A DNA stretch of 64,000 nucleotides from Flavobacteriaceae bacterium (GCA_013373105.1 JABXIJ010000015.1:1-64000), one strand, 5' to 3'; positions 9,454 through 20,426 are shown, counted from the first letter of the stretch. Program-made: numbers and translations. The notes: a model not told the origin generated them from the letters alone.

Positions 9454-10203
9454 TTACATAAGCAGGTATTTCCAAAGAATTCTTAAACTTACAAAAGCAA
9501 TTAAAAGCGCAGTAGCTTTTTTTATTTGCAAGGGAGTAAAGTAGTTTTTACTTAGTGTGTTGCCAATTAACCCTCCTACAAACACTGTAACTAATAATAG
9601 TCCTGTTAAATTCCAATCAATTTCAAAAGAAGGGTTGTTTACTTGTCCAAATAACCCAGCAATAGAGTTAACTAGAATAAATACACTAGAGGTTGCCGCA
9701 ATTTTTTTTGGTGTATCCCATTTACTTAGGTGTAGATAAGGAGCTAAAAAAATGCCTCCACCTATACCAACCATACCCGATATAAAACCAACAAAACCCC
9801 CAATAGCTGAGTTTTTAGAATAGTTAACAGTTGCGCTTTCTTCATCAGATTTAATTTTATTAGATAGCCACATAGTAACCGCAGCAAATAACAGTGTAAT
9901 ACCTAACAGAATAAAAAAGAACTGTTGTGTAATTTTTAAAAACCCGCCAACATAAGATAGAGGAATGCTAAATAAAATAAGAGGGATAATTTTTTTCCAA
10001 TCTATATTTTTCTGTTTATGAAATACATACACATTACTAATTACAACAACTACATTACACAATAAAGCTGTAGCTCTAATTTGAGTAAAGGCTAGGCCTG
10101 TTAATGCTAAAATAGCTAAATAACTTGAGCCACCACCAAAACCAACTGAGGCATATAAAACTGCAACACAAAAAAAAGAAAAGCAGATATAAAAGAGTTC
10201 CAA
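9454..10203 (-). CDS. Sulfite exporter TauE/SafE family membrane protein
   Basis: Multi-TM; GGGSSYLAILAL, GFVGFISGMVGIGGGIFLAPYL. Confidence 0.88.
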   Translation of the reverse strand: MELFYICFSFFCVAVLYASVGFGGGSSYLAILALTGLAFTQIRATALLCNVVVVISNVYVFHKQKNIDWKKIIPLILFSIPLSYVGGFLKITQQFFFILLGITLLFAAVTMWLSNKIKSDEESATVNYSKNSAIGGFVGFISGMVGIGGGIFLAPYLHLSKWDTPKKIAATSSVFILVNSIAGLFGQVNNPSFEIDWNLTGLLLVTVFVGGLIGNTLSKNYFTPLQIKKATALLIAFVSLRILWKYLLM

Positions 10204-10307
10204 TTTAAATTTGTTAATTTAGATACAAATATGGTTATAATTTGTTTATAAAATGAATTGGTTAACCAACTAAACTTTAAAAAGTATCTTACGTTTATTT
10301 ATAAGTT

Positions 10308-12215
10308 ATGAGTAATTATCACATCAAAAATTTTCCAGAATATTATCATGTATATCGAAATTCGGTTAGAAATCCAGCGTTGTTTTGGGAGGAAATAGCA
10401 GAAGAGCATTTTATATGGAAGAAAAAATGGGATAAGGTGTTAAGCTGGGATTTTACCAAACCAGAAGTTAAGTGGTTTGATGGTGCTAAATTGAACATTA
10501 CAGAAAATTGTATAGACAGGCATTTGGCAACTAGAGGTAATAAAACCGCAATTTTATTCGAACCTAATAACCCAAATGAGCCCTCAGAACACATTACCTA
10601 CAACCAACTTTATAAAAGAGTTAACCAATTTGCTAATGTTTTAAAAACACAAGGCATAAAAAAAGGCGATCGTGTATGCATTTACGTACCTATGATACCA
10701 GAATTGGCAATTGCTGTTTTAGCATGTGCAAGAATAGGAGCAATACATTCTGTAGTTTTTGCAGGCTTTTCATCAACAGCTTTAGCAACAAGAATTAACG
10801 ATGCAGATTGTAAAATGGTAATTACTGCAGATGGTTCTTTTAGAGGTGATAAAACCATTGATTTAAAAGGAATTGTAGATGATGCTCTAGAGCATTGTAC
10901 GAGTGTAAAAAAAGTGTTGGTAGCTAAAAGAATCAATTCAAATGTTACCATGAAAGCTGGAAGAGATTTTTGGTTGCAACCATTGTTAGATAAAGCATCA
11001 GATGATTGTGAGGCAGCAGAAATGGATGCAGAAGATCCTTTATTTATTTTATACACTTCAGGCTCAACAGGAATGCCAAAAGGTATGGTACATACTACTG
11101 CTGGCTATATGATTTATACTGCTTATACTTTTAAAAATGCCTTTCAATACAAAGAAAACGATGTGTATTGGTGTACTGCAGATATTGGTTGGATTACAGG
11201 GCATTCGTACATTGTTTATGGTCCTTTAGCTAATGGAGCTACAACAGTTATGTTTGAAGGTGTACCCAGTTATCCAGATTTTGGTCGTTTTTGGCAAATT
11301 GTAGAAAAACACAAAATAACTCAGTTTTATACTGCTCCTACAGCTATTAGAGCTTTAGCCAAACATGGTACAACATTTGTAGACACGTATGATTTATCTT
11401 CATTAAAGGTATTGGGTTCTGTTGGAGAGCCTATAAATGAAGAAGCTTGGCATTGGTATAATGATAGTATTGGTAAAAAGAAAAGTCCGATAGTAGATAC
11501 TTGGTGGCAAACAGAAACAGGAGGTATTATGATTACCCCAATACCTTTTGTAACACCAACAAAACCAACCTATGCAACGTTACCTTTTATTGGTATACAA
11601 CCCGCTCTGCTCGATGAAAATGGAAAAGAAATAGAAGGAAATCAAGTAGAAGGAAAATTGTGTATTAAATATCCTTGGCCAAGTATGGCAAGAACTATTT
11701 GGGGCAACCATAAACGTTATAAAGACACGTATTTCTCGGCTTTTGAAAATATGTATTTTACTGGTGATGGGGCTTTACGTGATGAAGTAGGGTATTATAG
11801 AATTACAGGTAGGGTAGATGATGTTATTATTGTTTCTGGCCATAATTTAGGAACAGCACCAATTGAAGATGCTATTAACGAACATCAGGCTGTGGCAGAA
11901 AGTGCTATAGTGGGTTTCCCTCATGATATTAAAGGTAGTGCGTTATATGGATTCATAACTCTTAAAGATGTGAGTGATTACAGAGACCATGATAATTTAC
12001 GTAAAGAAATTAACCAATTGATTTCTGATAAAATAGGTCCTATTGCGAAATTGGATAAAATTCAATTTACTGCTGGTTTACCAAAAACTCGTTCAGGTAA
12101 GATTATGAGACGTATTTTACGAAAAATAGCTAGTAAAGACACTGCTAATATCGGAGATACCAGTACTTTATTAAACCCAGAATGTGTTCAAGAAATTATG
12201 GATAATAGTTTATAA
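10308..12215 (+). CDS. acs: Acetyl-CoA/acetoacetyl-CoA synthetase-type AMP-forming acyl-CoA synthetase
   Basis: ILYTSGSTGMPKGMVHTTAGYM, WWQTETGG, GRVDDVIIVSGHNLGTAPIEDA, PKTRSGKIMRRILRKI. Confidence 0.88.
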   Translation: MSNYHIKNFPEYYHVYRNSVRNPALFWEEIAEEHFIWKKKWDKVLSWDFTKPEVKWFDGAKLNITENCIDRHLATRGNKTAILFEPNNPNEPSEHITYNQLYKRVNQFANVLKTQGIKKGDRVCIYVPMIPELAIAVLACARIGAIHSVVFAGFSSTALATRINDADCKMVITADGSFRGDKTIDLKGIVDDALEHCTSVKKVLVAKRINSNVTMKAGRDFWLQPLLDKASDDCEAAEMDAEDPLFILYTSGSTGMPKGMVHTTAGYMIYTAYTFKNAFQYKENDVYWCTADIGWITGHSYIVYGPLANGATTVMFEGVPSYPDFGRFWQIVEKHKITQFYTAPTAIRALAKHGTTFVDTYDLSSLKVLGSVGEPINEEAWHWYNDSIGKKKSPIVDTWWQTETGGIMITPIPFVTPTKPTYATLPFIGIQPALLDENGKEIEGNQVEGKLCIKYPWPSMARTIWGNHKRYKDTYFSAFENMYFTGDGALRDEVGYYRITGRVDDVIIVSGHNLGTAPIEDAINEHQAVAESAIVGFPHDIKGSALYGFITLKDVSDYRDHDNLRKEINQLISDKIGPIAKLDKIQFTAGLPKTRSGKIMRRILRKIASKDTANIGDTSTLLNPECVQEIMDNSL

Positions 12216-12280
12216 GCTATAGGTGCCATTAATGTTAAGGGATGTAAATATTTATAGATGTCTTAGGTTTTTAACGGCAA

Positions 12281-12829
12281 CTACTTAGATAAACCCAAAG
12301 CGTATATCTTATCGTAAACTGAGCAATAATAGTCATGAAACCTTGGTAACAAAACGTTTTCGAGGTTTTTTGTATTTTTTAATACAGCTAAATCAAATAA
12401 TGCAACTGCTTCAACCTCTTCTTTTTGAATACTTAAATCTTCTAAAGGTTGTTTTAATTCGCAGATAAAAACTTGGTGATGTTCATTGTCTTGTATACCA
12501 TTTGCATGGGAAACTTTATGAACTCTTGTGCCAATCTTAATCAATTCTTTATCAGAAATCGATAATCCTAATTCTTCAAAAACTTCTCTTTTGGCAGCTT
12601 CTATAATGCTTTCACCAGCAGCAATATGGCCTGCAACAGAAATATCCCATAAACCAGGAAACACTTTTTTAGTTTTAGCTCTTTTTTGTAGCATTATTTT
12701 CTCATCTGAAGTAAACAGCCAAATATGTACAGTGGCATGAAACCACCCATGTTTATGAGCTTCAGATTTTAATGCTGTTTTTCCTGTAGGTTTCCCTTCA
12801 GGAGTTAAAATATCGATTAATTCGTCCAT
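12281..12829 (-). CDS. NUDIX hydrolase
   Basis: Nudix box: GHIAAGESIIEAAKREVFEELGL. Confidence 0.9.
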   Translation of the reverse strand: MDELIDILTPEGKPTGKTALKSEAHKHGWFHATVHIWLFTSDEKIMLQKRAKTKKVFPGLWDISVAGHIAAGESIIEAAKREVFEELGLSISDKELIKIGTRVHKVSHANGIQDNEHHQVFICELKQPLEDLSIQKEEVEAVALFDLAVLKNTKNLENVLLPRFHDYYCSVYDKIYALGLSK

Positions 12830-12835
12830 AAAAAA

Positions 12836-12855
12836 ATCCCTCAGTTAAGAGGGAT
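12836..12855 (-). terminator. Terminator for the M42 peptidase gene, abutting the NUDIX start codon
   Basis: Minus strand: ATCCCTC-TTAACT-GAGGGAT followed by a T run then ATG. Confidence 0.7.
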
Positions 12856-12860
12856 ACTAT

Positions 12861-13949
12861 TTAATTAAAATAAGAAAACGTCTCGCCTTCTTTTATATTT
12901 AATAAGGTTTCGTAAATCATTTTAATTACGTTTTCTACATCATCTCTATGAACCATTTCAACAGTAGTATGCATATATCGTAAAGGTAATGATATTAATG
13001 CTGAAGCTACACCACCATTGCTGTAAGCAAATGCATCTGTATCTGTGCCTGTTGCTCTAGAAAGTGCAGAACGTTGAAAAGGAATGTTTTTAGATTCTGC
13101 AGATGCTATTACTAAATCACGTAACTTTTGTTGTACAGCAGGTGCATAGGCTACTACAGGTCCTTTACCTAATTCTAAGTGACCTTCTTTCTTTTGGTCT
13201 ATCATAGGTGTTGTTGTGTCGTGAGTTACATCAGTTACAATAGCTACATTGGGCTTAATAGTTTGTGTAATCATTTCTGCTCCTCGTAAACCAATTTCTT
13301 CTTGAACAGAATTGGTAATGTATAAACCAAAAGGTAATTTTTTACCATTTTCGTGTAAAAGTCTGGCAACTTCTGCTATCATAAAACCACCCATTCTATT
13401 GTCTAATGCTCTACAAACAAACTTATTGCCGTTTAAAACATGAAATTCATCTGGATAGGTAATTACACAGCCAACATGAATTCCTAAAGCTTCTACTTCT
13501 TCTTTAGTAGTACAACCACAATCAATAAAAATGTTATCTGGTTTTGGAGACTCTTCTTTTGATTTGTCTCTTGTGTGTATAGCAGGCCAACCAAAAACAC
13601 CTTTTACAATGCTGTTTTTTGTATGGATATTTACCACTTTACTTGGCGCAATTTGATGGTCTGAGCCACCATTTCTAATCACATAAATCAATCCATTATC
13701 GGTAATGTAATTTACATACCAAGAAATTTCATCTGCATGACCCTCTATAACCACTTTGTATTTTGCATCTGGATTTATAACACCAACTGCAGAGCCATAA
13801 GTGTCTGTTATAAAGGTGTCTACATAAGGTTTTAAATAATCCATCCATATTTTTTGACTACTCCATTCGTAACCAGTTGGTGCAGGATTATTTAAATATT
13901 TTGTTAAGAATTCAATTGATTTTTCGTTTAAAATTGTTTTATCTGCCAT
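12861..13949 (-). CDS. M42 family metallopeptidase (glutamyl aminopeptidase-like)
   Basis: VIEGHADEISWYVNYI, ALDNRMGGFMIAE, QEEIGLRGAEM, TDTDAF. Confidence 0.92.
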   Translation of the reverse strand: MADKTILNEKSIEFLTKYLNNPAPTGYEWSSQKIWMDYLKPYVDTFITDTYGSAVGVINPDAKYKVVIEGHADEISWYVNYITDNGLIYVIRNGGSDHQIAPSKVVNIHTKNSIVKGVFGWPAIHTRDKSKEESPKPDNIFIDCGCTTKEEVEALGIHVGCVITYPDEFHVLNGNKFVCRALDNRMGGFMIAEVARLLHENGKKLPFGLYITNSVQEEIGLRGAEMITQTIKPNVAIVTDVTHDTTTPMIDQKKEGHLELGKGPVVAYAPAVQQKLRDLVIASAESKNIPFQRSALSRATGTDTDAFAYSNGGVASALISLPLRYMHTTVEMVHRDDVENVIKMIYETLLNIKEGETFSYFN

Positions 13950-14076
13950 AATATCATTTCTGTTTTTGTAAAAATACTATGATTTTAAAAACCTACTGCA
14001 ATAAAAAGCAGAAAAATAATGTAACAAAAGTTTGTATTTTAGCACTAATAGAGAAAGTAAACTTAAACCAAACTAC

Positions 14077-14964
14077 ATGAAATTAGTAATTAAAAATTTA
14101 ACTAAAACCTATAAAAACGGAGTAAAAGCTATCGATGATTTAAGCATTGAAATTGGTACAGGAATGTTTGGGCTATTGGGTCCAAATGGTGCAGGAAAAT
14201 CATCTTTAATGCGAACCATAGCTACTTTACAAAGTCCAGATTCTGGAGCTATAACTTTTGGTGATATAAATGTGTTAGAAGACAACATGTCTTTACGAAA
14301 AGTGTTGGGGTATTTGCCACAATCTTTTGGTGTTTATCCTAAAATGTCTGCTGAAGATTTGTTAGATTATTTTGCAACATTAAAAGGAATTTCTAGTAAA
14401 TCAGATAGAAAAGCCCTAGTTAAGGAGGTTTTAGAAATTACAAATTTATATGATGTTAGACGCAAGTTTGTAGCAGGTTATTCAGGGGGTATGAAACAGC
14501 GTTTTGGAATTGCACAGTTGCTGTTAAACAATCCTAAATTAATTATTGTAGATGAACCTACAGCAGGTTTAGACCCAGCTGAAAGACATCGCTTTTTAAA
14601 TGTTTTACGCGAAGTAGGTACCAATTGTACTGTTATTTTCTCGACACACATTGTAGAAGATGTAAAGGAATTGTGTAATGAAATGGCGATTTTAAATGGA
14701 GGTAGAATTTTAAAACACACCACACCAGAAGAAGCTACCAAAGAGTTAAAAGGTAGTATTTGGCAAAAAACCATCGATAGAGATGATTTAGAAGCTCATG
14801 AAGCTGAATTTAATATTTTAAGTTCTAATTATAACCAAGATAATACTCTAAACATAAGAGTGCATGCTGCAGAAAAACCCTCAGAAGATTTTAAATCTGT
14901 AAAGCCTCAGTTAGATGACGTTTATTTTATTGCATTAAAGCAAGATGAACCAGCTTTAGTTTAA
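14077..14964 (+). CDS. ABC transporter ATP-binding protein
   Basis: GLLGPNGAGKSSLMR, YSGGMKQRFGIAQLLL, LIIVDEPTAGLDP. Confidence 0.93.
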   Translation: MKLVIKNLTKTYKNGVKAIDDLSIEIGTGMFGLLGPNGAGKSSLMRTIATLQSPDSGAITFGDINVLEDNMSLRKVLGYLPQSFGVYPKMSAEDLLDYFATLKGISSKSDRKALVKEVLEITNLYDVRRKFVAGYSGGMKQRFGIAQLLLNNPKLIIVDEPTAGLDPAERHRFLNVLREVGTNCTVIFSTHIVEDVKELCNEMAILNGGRILKHTTPEEATKELKGSIWQKTIDRDDLEAHEAEFNILSSNYNQDNTLNIRVHAAEKPSEDFKSVKPQLDDVYFIALKQDEPALV

Positions 14965-15010
14965 AGTAAATTCTAAGTAAACTCAAACTAATCATCTAAT
15001 TATTAAAATT

Positions 15011-18000
15011 ATGTTTTCAACGATTTTTAAACAAGAATTAAAATACTGGTTTAACAGACCTGCATTTTATATTTATTTAGCCATATTTTTTCTTTTATCA
15101 TTATTTCTAGCAACTGCAAGTGCTGGTTTTTTCGATTCAATTACGGCAACTACCAGTTCATCAAGAATAGTAAATTCACCAATAGGTGTCACCAATCTTT
15201 TTAATGCATTAACCGTTTTTATTTTCTTTTTATTTCCATCTATAATTGGTGTTTCTATTTATAGAGATTATAAAAGTGAAATGCATACCATCTTGTATTC
15301 TTATCCTTTTACAAAGTCTGAATACCTGTTTGCAAAATTCTTTTCTGGTATTGTTATTGTATCCTTAATTGTCTTTACCATAGCTATTGGTATGATTCTA
15401 GGGTTTCGTGTTCCTGGAACAAACCCAGAGATTGTAGGAGAACTACAATTGGTAACTTACTTTAAAACCTATTTAGTTTTTATATTACCTAATATATTAT
15501 TGTTTGGAGCTATTGTGTTTGCTGTAGTTACTTTTTCAAGAAATATAGCTGCAGGATTTATAACGGTAATTGTGCTATTATTTGTGCAAGGTGTTTTAGA
15601 ATCGTCTTTAACAGACGCAGAACAAAGAGGTTTATTGGCAATTTTAGATCCATTTGGGGCAGGTGCAGTAAATTACTATACAAAATATTGGACACCCTCT
15701 GAACAAAACGAATTGGCTATACCTATTGAAGAAATGATTATTTACAATCGTTTGTTATGGTTAGCTGTTTCTAGTTTGGTGTTTGGCTTTGTATTTAAAT
15801 TCTTTAAATTCAGTCAGAATGCTCTTAGCTTTTCATTTAGAAAAACAAAAGGAGAAAGAACCATAAAGAGTAATTTTAGTGGGATAACTAGAATTACTTT
15901 ACCTGAAGTAAAATACGACTACTCGTTTACTCAAAATCTAAAAACATTATGGCAACTATCTGTAACCGACTTTAAATACATCATTAAAAGTTGGCCATTT
16001 ATATCTATTGTTTTGGTTGGTTTGGTGTTAATGGTTGTAGGTTTATCTGAAATAGGTAATCTTTTTGGAACTCCAACATTACCAGTTACGTGGAAAATGT
16101 TGAATATAGGTGGAGTTTTCTCCTTATCTATAAACATCTGTACTTTTTTATACGCTGGTATGTTAGTGCATAGAGCAAAAATTGCTAGAGTAAATCATTT
16201 AATAGATGCAACTCCAATTCCAAATTGGACCTTACTTTTTTCTAAGTTTTTAGCTTTAATTAAAATGCAACTCGTGTTATTAGCTGTTGTTATGATTTCT
16301 GGTATGGCATTTCAGGTATACAATGGTTACTATAATTTTGAAATCGGTCATTATTTAACAGAATTATTCATATTAACCTTTTTAGGGTATTTTGTTTGGG
16401 CATTATTATCCATATTTATTCAAACATTAATTGGTAATCCATATTTAGGATTGTTTGTTTTGTTGGTAATTTCAGTAGGGATTCCATTCTTATCTTTTGC
16501 AGGTATAGAACAATCTATTTTTAAGTACAATCAAGGACCAGGATTTAGTTATTCAGATATGAATGGCTATGGAATTTTAACTCCATTTCTAATTTATAAA
16601 TTGTATTGGATACTTTGTGGATTATCTTTATTGGTACTTTCAGCATTATTTTGGGTGAGAGGTATACCGTTTTCATTTGGAGAAAGAATTGCTATCGCTA
16701 AATCTAGATTTAAAGGTGCTTATGCCTATAGTTTTATTGTGTTTTTTATCGCATTTATTAGTTTAGGAACATCTATTTATTTAGAAACAGGTACCAAAAA
16801 CAAACGAACTTCTTCCAAAGAATTTGAATTAAGACGAGTAGACTGGGAAAAGAAATATAAAAAATATGAAAACTACAAACAGCCTAGAATTATTTCGGCT
16901 AAAGTAGATATGAATATTTATCCAAAAGAACGTTTGTTTGATGCTATTGGGAAATTTAAAATGGTTAACAAAACTAACGAACCAATAGATAGTGTATTTT
17001 TAAGTCATAATGATTTAAAAAGCACCTTTACTTTTAGCAAGGCAAATCAATTAGTTTCAGAAGATACCATTTTAAATTTTGATATTTATTATTTCGAAAA
17101 TAAGATTATGCCTGGAGATACGCTTGAATTGGCAGTAACTGTAGAGAGTAAAAAGAATACAACCTATGTACAAAAATCGCCAGTAAGAGAAAACGGAACA
17201 TTTATTAATAATTTTACAATGTTTCCTTCATTAGGTTACTCTCCTCAAGGTGAATTAACAGACGATCAAACTCGTAAAAAATATGGGTTACCAGAAAATG
17301 ATTTACGTCCTCATCCATCAGATTCTACTGCGCTTGGCAATACATATATTTCAAAAGATTCAGATTGGATAGATTTTGAGGCTACAGTTTCTACATCTAA
17401 AGATCAAATTGCTATTGCCCCAGGATATTTACAAAAAGAATGGACAGAAGGTGATAGAAGATTTTTCCACTATAAGATGGATAGTAAAATACTAAACTTC
17501 TATGCGTTTAATTCAGCCAGATACGAGGTTAAAAAAGAAATGTACAAAGGCATAAGTTTAGAAATATACTATCATAAACCTCATACGTTTAATTTAGATA
17601 GAATGATAAAGGGTATGAAAGCTTCTTTAGATTATAACTCAGAAAACTATTCTCCTTATCAACATAAACAGGCAAGAATTATTGAGTTTCCAAGAACTTC
17701 AGGAACCTTTGCACAGTCGTTTCCAAACACCATACCTTTTTCAGAAGGTATAGGATTTATAGCAGATGTAGATGATGAAGCAGAAGATGGAGTAGATTAT
17801 CCTTTTTCTGTAACTGTTCATGAAGTTGCTCATCAATGGTGGGCTCATCAAGTTATTGGAGCAGATGTTTTAGGGGCGACTATGTTGTCTGAAAGTATGT
17901 CTGAGTACGTATCTTTAAAAGTATTAGAACATGAGCAAGGCAAAGAAAAAATGAGAACATTTTTAAAGGATGCTTTAGACAGTTATTTGTTGCAAAGAAC

Positions 18001-18664
18001 TTTAGAACGAAAACGTGAAAAACCATTAATGTATAATGATGGGCAAGGCTATATACGTTATCAAAAAGGGTCTTTAGTGTTATATGCGTTAAGCGATTAT
18101 ATTGGAGAGAAAAATATGAATAACGCAATTAAAAAATATACTGAAAAAGTAAAGTTTCAAGAACCTCCTTATACTACAAGTATTGAGTTTGTAAACTATT
18201 TAAGAGAAGCAACACCAGATTCTTTACAGTATGTTATTAAAGATATGTTTGAAACAATTACGTTATATAAAAATAGAGTTTTAGACGCCAAAATAACTCA
18301 AATAGAAAATGGTAAATATAAAGTAGATATTGAGTTTGAAGTTGCAAAATATAGGAATGACGAACAAGGTAAACGTTATTATGGTGAAAAAGTTGGCGAT
18401 ACGTTGAGTTACCAATCTGAAAGTATGAACAAGCCAATATTGTCTGTGCCACTAAAAGACTATATTGATATAGGTGTTTTTACAACCAAAGAAGTAGATG
18501 GTAAAAAACAAGAGGTAGAACTGTATTTGCAAAAACACAAAATAACTGCAATTAATAATAAAATTTCTATTATTGTTGATGAAAAACCTACTGAAGTTGG
18601 TGTTGATCCTTATAATAAATTGATTGATACACAGTCTGAAGACAATAGAAAAAAAGTTGATTAA
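15011..18664 (+). CDS. ABC transporter permease fused to an M1-type aminopeptidase domain
   Basis: About 580 aa multi-TM region with ABC-2 permease features; C-terminal HEVAHQWWAHQ...E zinc peptidase motif. Confidence 0.9.
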   Translation: MFSTIFKQELKYWFNRPAFYIYLAIFFLLSLFLATASAGFFDSITATTSSSRIVNSPIGVTNLFNALTVFIFFLFPSIIGVSIYRDYKSEMHTILYSYPFTKSEYLFAKFFSGIVIVSLIVFTIAIGMILGFRVPGTNPEIVGELQLVTYFKTYLVFILPNILLFGAIVFAVVTFSRNIAAGFITVIVLLFVQGVLESSLTDAEQRGLLAILDPFGAGAVNYYTKYWTPSEQNELAIPIEEMIIYNRLLWLAVSSLVFGFVFKFFKFSQNALSFSFRKTKGERTIKSNFSGITRITLPEVKYDYSFTQNLKTLWQLSVTDFKYIIKSWPFISIVLVGLVLMVVGLSEIGNLFGTPTLPVTWKMLNIGGVFSLSINICTFLYAGMLVHRAKIARVNHLIDATPIPNWTLLFSKFLALIKMQLVLLAVVMISGMAFQVYNGYYNFEIGHYLTELFILTFLGYFVWALLSIFIQTLIGNPYLGLFVLLVISVGIPFLSFAGIEQSIFKYNQGPGFSYSDMNGYGILTPFLIYKLYWILCGLSLLVLSALFWVRGIPFSFGERIAIAKSRFKGAYAYSFIVFFIAFISLGTSIYLETGTKNKRTSSKEFELRRVDWEKKYKKYENYKQPRIISAKVDMNIYPKERLFDAIGKFKMVNKTNEPIDSVFLSHNDLKSTFTFSKANQLVSEDTILNFDIYYFENKIMPGDTLELAVTVESKKNTTYVQKSPVRENGTFINNFTMFPSLGYSPQGELTDDQTRKKYGLPENDLRPHPSDSTALGNTYISKDSDWIDFEATVSTSKDQIAIAPGYLQKEWTEGDRRFFHYKMDSKILNFYAFNSARYEVKKEMYKGISLEIYYHKPHTFNLDRMIKGMKASLDYNSENYSPYQHKQARIIEFPRTSGTFAQSFPNTIPFSEGIGFIADVDDEAEDGVDYPFSVTVHEVAHQWWAHQVIGADVLGATMLSESMSEYVSLKVLEHEQGKEKMRTFLKDALDSYLLQRTLERKREKPLMYNDGQGYIRYQKGSLVLYALSDYIGEKNMNNAIKKYTEKVKFQEPPYTTSIEFVNYLREATPDSLQYVIKDMFETITLYKNRVLDAKITQIENGKYKVDIEFEVAKYRNDEQGKRYYGEKVGDTLSYQSESMNKPILSVPLKDYIDIGVFTTKEVDGKKQEVELYLQKHKITAINNKISIIVDEKPTEVGVDPYNKLIDTQSEDNRKKVD

Positions 18665-19766
18665 GAGAACTAACATAAGATTTATAAATACAAAAACTGT
18701 TGCAGCTTTGTTTGCAGCAGTTTTTATATTTTTTGGTTGCAAATCCAATACGCCAATTAGTGTGAGTTTTTTAGATGAGTATATTATTAAAGATTCATTA
18801 CTGTTTAATGACTTTATAGTTGGTGGACTTTCAGGGTTAAATTATGCCAATAACAAACTCTATTTTGTAGTTGATGATGCTAAGAACCCAAGGGTTTTAG
18901 AAGCTAATCTTATACTAAATAACAACAAAATTAAAAGCATAGATTTTACAAAAATAATTACCATTCAAGATTCTACTAACGCTTTTTATAAAAACAATGT
19001 ACTAGATTTAGAAGATATTTTTGTTGACGAAAATACTCAAGAAATGGTTTTAATTAGTGAGGGTTCTATTAATTACAAATATGTACCTAGTGTTTTTAAA
19101 ACAAATTTAGAAGGTAAATTTGCACAACAATTTACAGTACCTAAACACTTTACTAATTTTAACAATATAAAGCATAATGGTGTTTTTGAGGGAGTTTCTA
19201 AAAGTATAGATAATAAAGGTTTTTGGGTAGCAATGGAATCTCCTTTAAAATCAGATGGAGAAGAACCAACGTTTACCAAAACAACATCACCTATTAGAAT
19301 TACCTATTATAGCAATTCTACAAATAGTGCAGAAAAGCAATACACCTATTTGTTAGATAGTGTTACAATGCCTCCAAAAGGAAATGTAAATTTAAATGGA
19401 GTAACAGCTATTTTACAACATAAAAAAGATGCTTTTCTAATATTAGAAAGAGGCTATCAAAGTGGTTATGGGCCTTATGGAAATACAATAAGGTTATATG
19501 AAGCTATTATTTCAAAAAACACAAAAAACACTCTATGGTTACATGACTTAAAAGATGAGCGATATCAACCTCTTAAAAAACGATTGTTGTTAGATTTTAA
19601 CACAATTAAAAGTCAACTTACAGAAGGAATTATAGATAATTTAGAAGGTATATCTTATGGTCCTACTTTAGAAAATGGTAATGCTTCATTATTGCTTATT
19701 GCAGATGATAATTTTCAAGTGTATGGAAAACAACTCAATCAATTAATCCTCCTAGAGATAAAATAA
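18648..19766 (+). CDS. Lipoprotein, esterase-like activity of phytase family (PF13449-like)
   Basis: Lipobox FFGC; GGLSGLNYANNKLYFVVDD, LILERGYQSGYGPYGNTIRLYE, NLEGISYGP; exact start uncertain (ORF from 18624). Confidence 0.65.
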   Translation, partial: EKKLIKRTNIRFINTKTVAALFAAVFIFFGCKSNTPISVSFLDEYIIKDSLLFNDFIVGGLSGLNYANNKLYFVVDDAKNPRVLEANLILNNNKIKSIDFTKIITIQDSTNAFYKNNVLDLEDIFVDENTQEMVLISEGSINYKYVPSVFKTNLEGKFAQQFTVPKHFTNFNNIKHNGVFEGVSKSIDNKGFWVAMESPLKSDGEEPTFTKTTSPIRITYYSNSTNSAEKQYTYLLDSVTMPPKGNVNLNGVTAILQHKKDAFLILERGYQSGYGPYGNTIRLYEAIISKNTKNTLWLHDLKDERYQPLKKRLLLDFNTIKSQLTEGIIDNLEGISYGPTLENGNASLLLIADDNFQVYGKQLNQLILLEIK

Positions 19767-19819
19767 ATATACATTTACCAAGTTATCAATGTACACCTTA
19801 GTAAAGAATTGATTTTATT

Positions 19820-20320
19820 TTGAAAAAAATTTTTGTAAACAAACGCTATAAAAAACTACTTCAAGAAGCTGAAGCTAATAGACAGGTTAATATCGATAAA
19901 ATAAAAACAATTGGTATTATTTCTACAGATGAAATATCTAAGTGTATAAATATTAAAGAAGAAACAGATATAATCTTTGATTTTACATCATCTAAAATTA
20001 TTAGTTTTAAAGATCAAATAAAAAAAGGTGAGTCAAGTACGCTGCATTTTTCCGATAAAAGTTTTGGTTGGAAAGGGCAAGTAAAAGACCCCAACTTAAA
20101 AAGCTTTTTAGACAAACCTTTCGATTTATTAATTGGCTATTTTAATAAACCAAACTTATATACAGAATTAGCAGTTTTGCACTCTAAAGCAAAGTTTAAA
20201 ACAGGTATTTCTAAAGTTAACCAAAATTTATACGAACTAGAAATTAATGAAATTCCAAAAAACACAGAACGCTTTTTAGTTGAGTTAAAAAAATACCTTC
20301 AAATTCTTAATAAACTATAA
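19820..20320 (+). CDS. DUF6913-like flavobacterial protein (TTG start)
   Basis: 166-aa ORF upstream of dapA; KKIFVNKRYKKLLQEAEANR; family name from memory. Confidence 0.6.
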   Translation: MKKIFVNKRYKKLLQEAEANRQVNIDKIKTIGIISTDEISKCINIKEETDIIFDFTSSKIISFKDQIKKGESSTLHFSDKSFGWKGQVKDPNLKSFLDKPFDLLIGYFNKPNLYTELAVLHSKAKFKTGISKVNQNLYELEINEIPKNTERFLVELKKYLQILNKL

Positions 20321-20426
20321 AATTTAACTTCTACATCAAATTTGTTTATTCTTTAGCATCCTATTAAAACCTTACTTTTCTTAAGGTATATTGTTGTAAT
20401 TTTACAGTCTAAAAATTTTAAATATA

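Noticed and set aside
10682-11056. 124-aa minus-strand ORF
   Set aside because: Antisense to acs; composition typical of a shadow ORF.
18452-18748. 98-aa minus-strand ORF across the M1-fusion/phytase-like junction
   Set aside because: Overlaps two confident + strand genes; AT-rich hydrophobic artefact.
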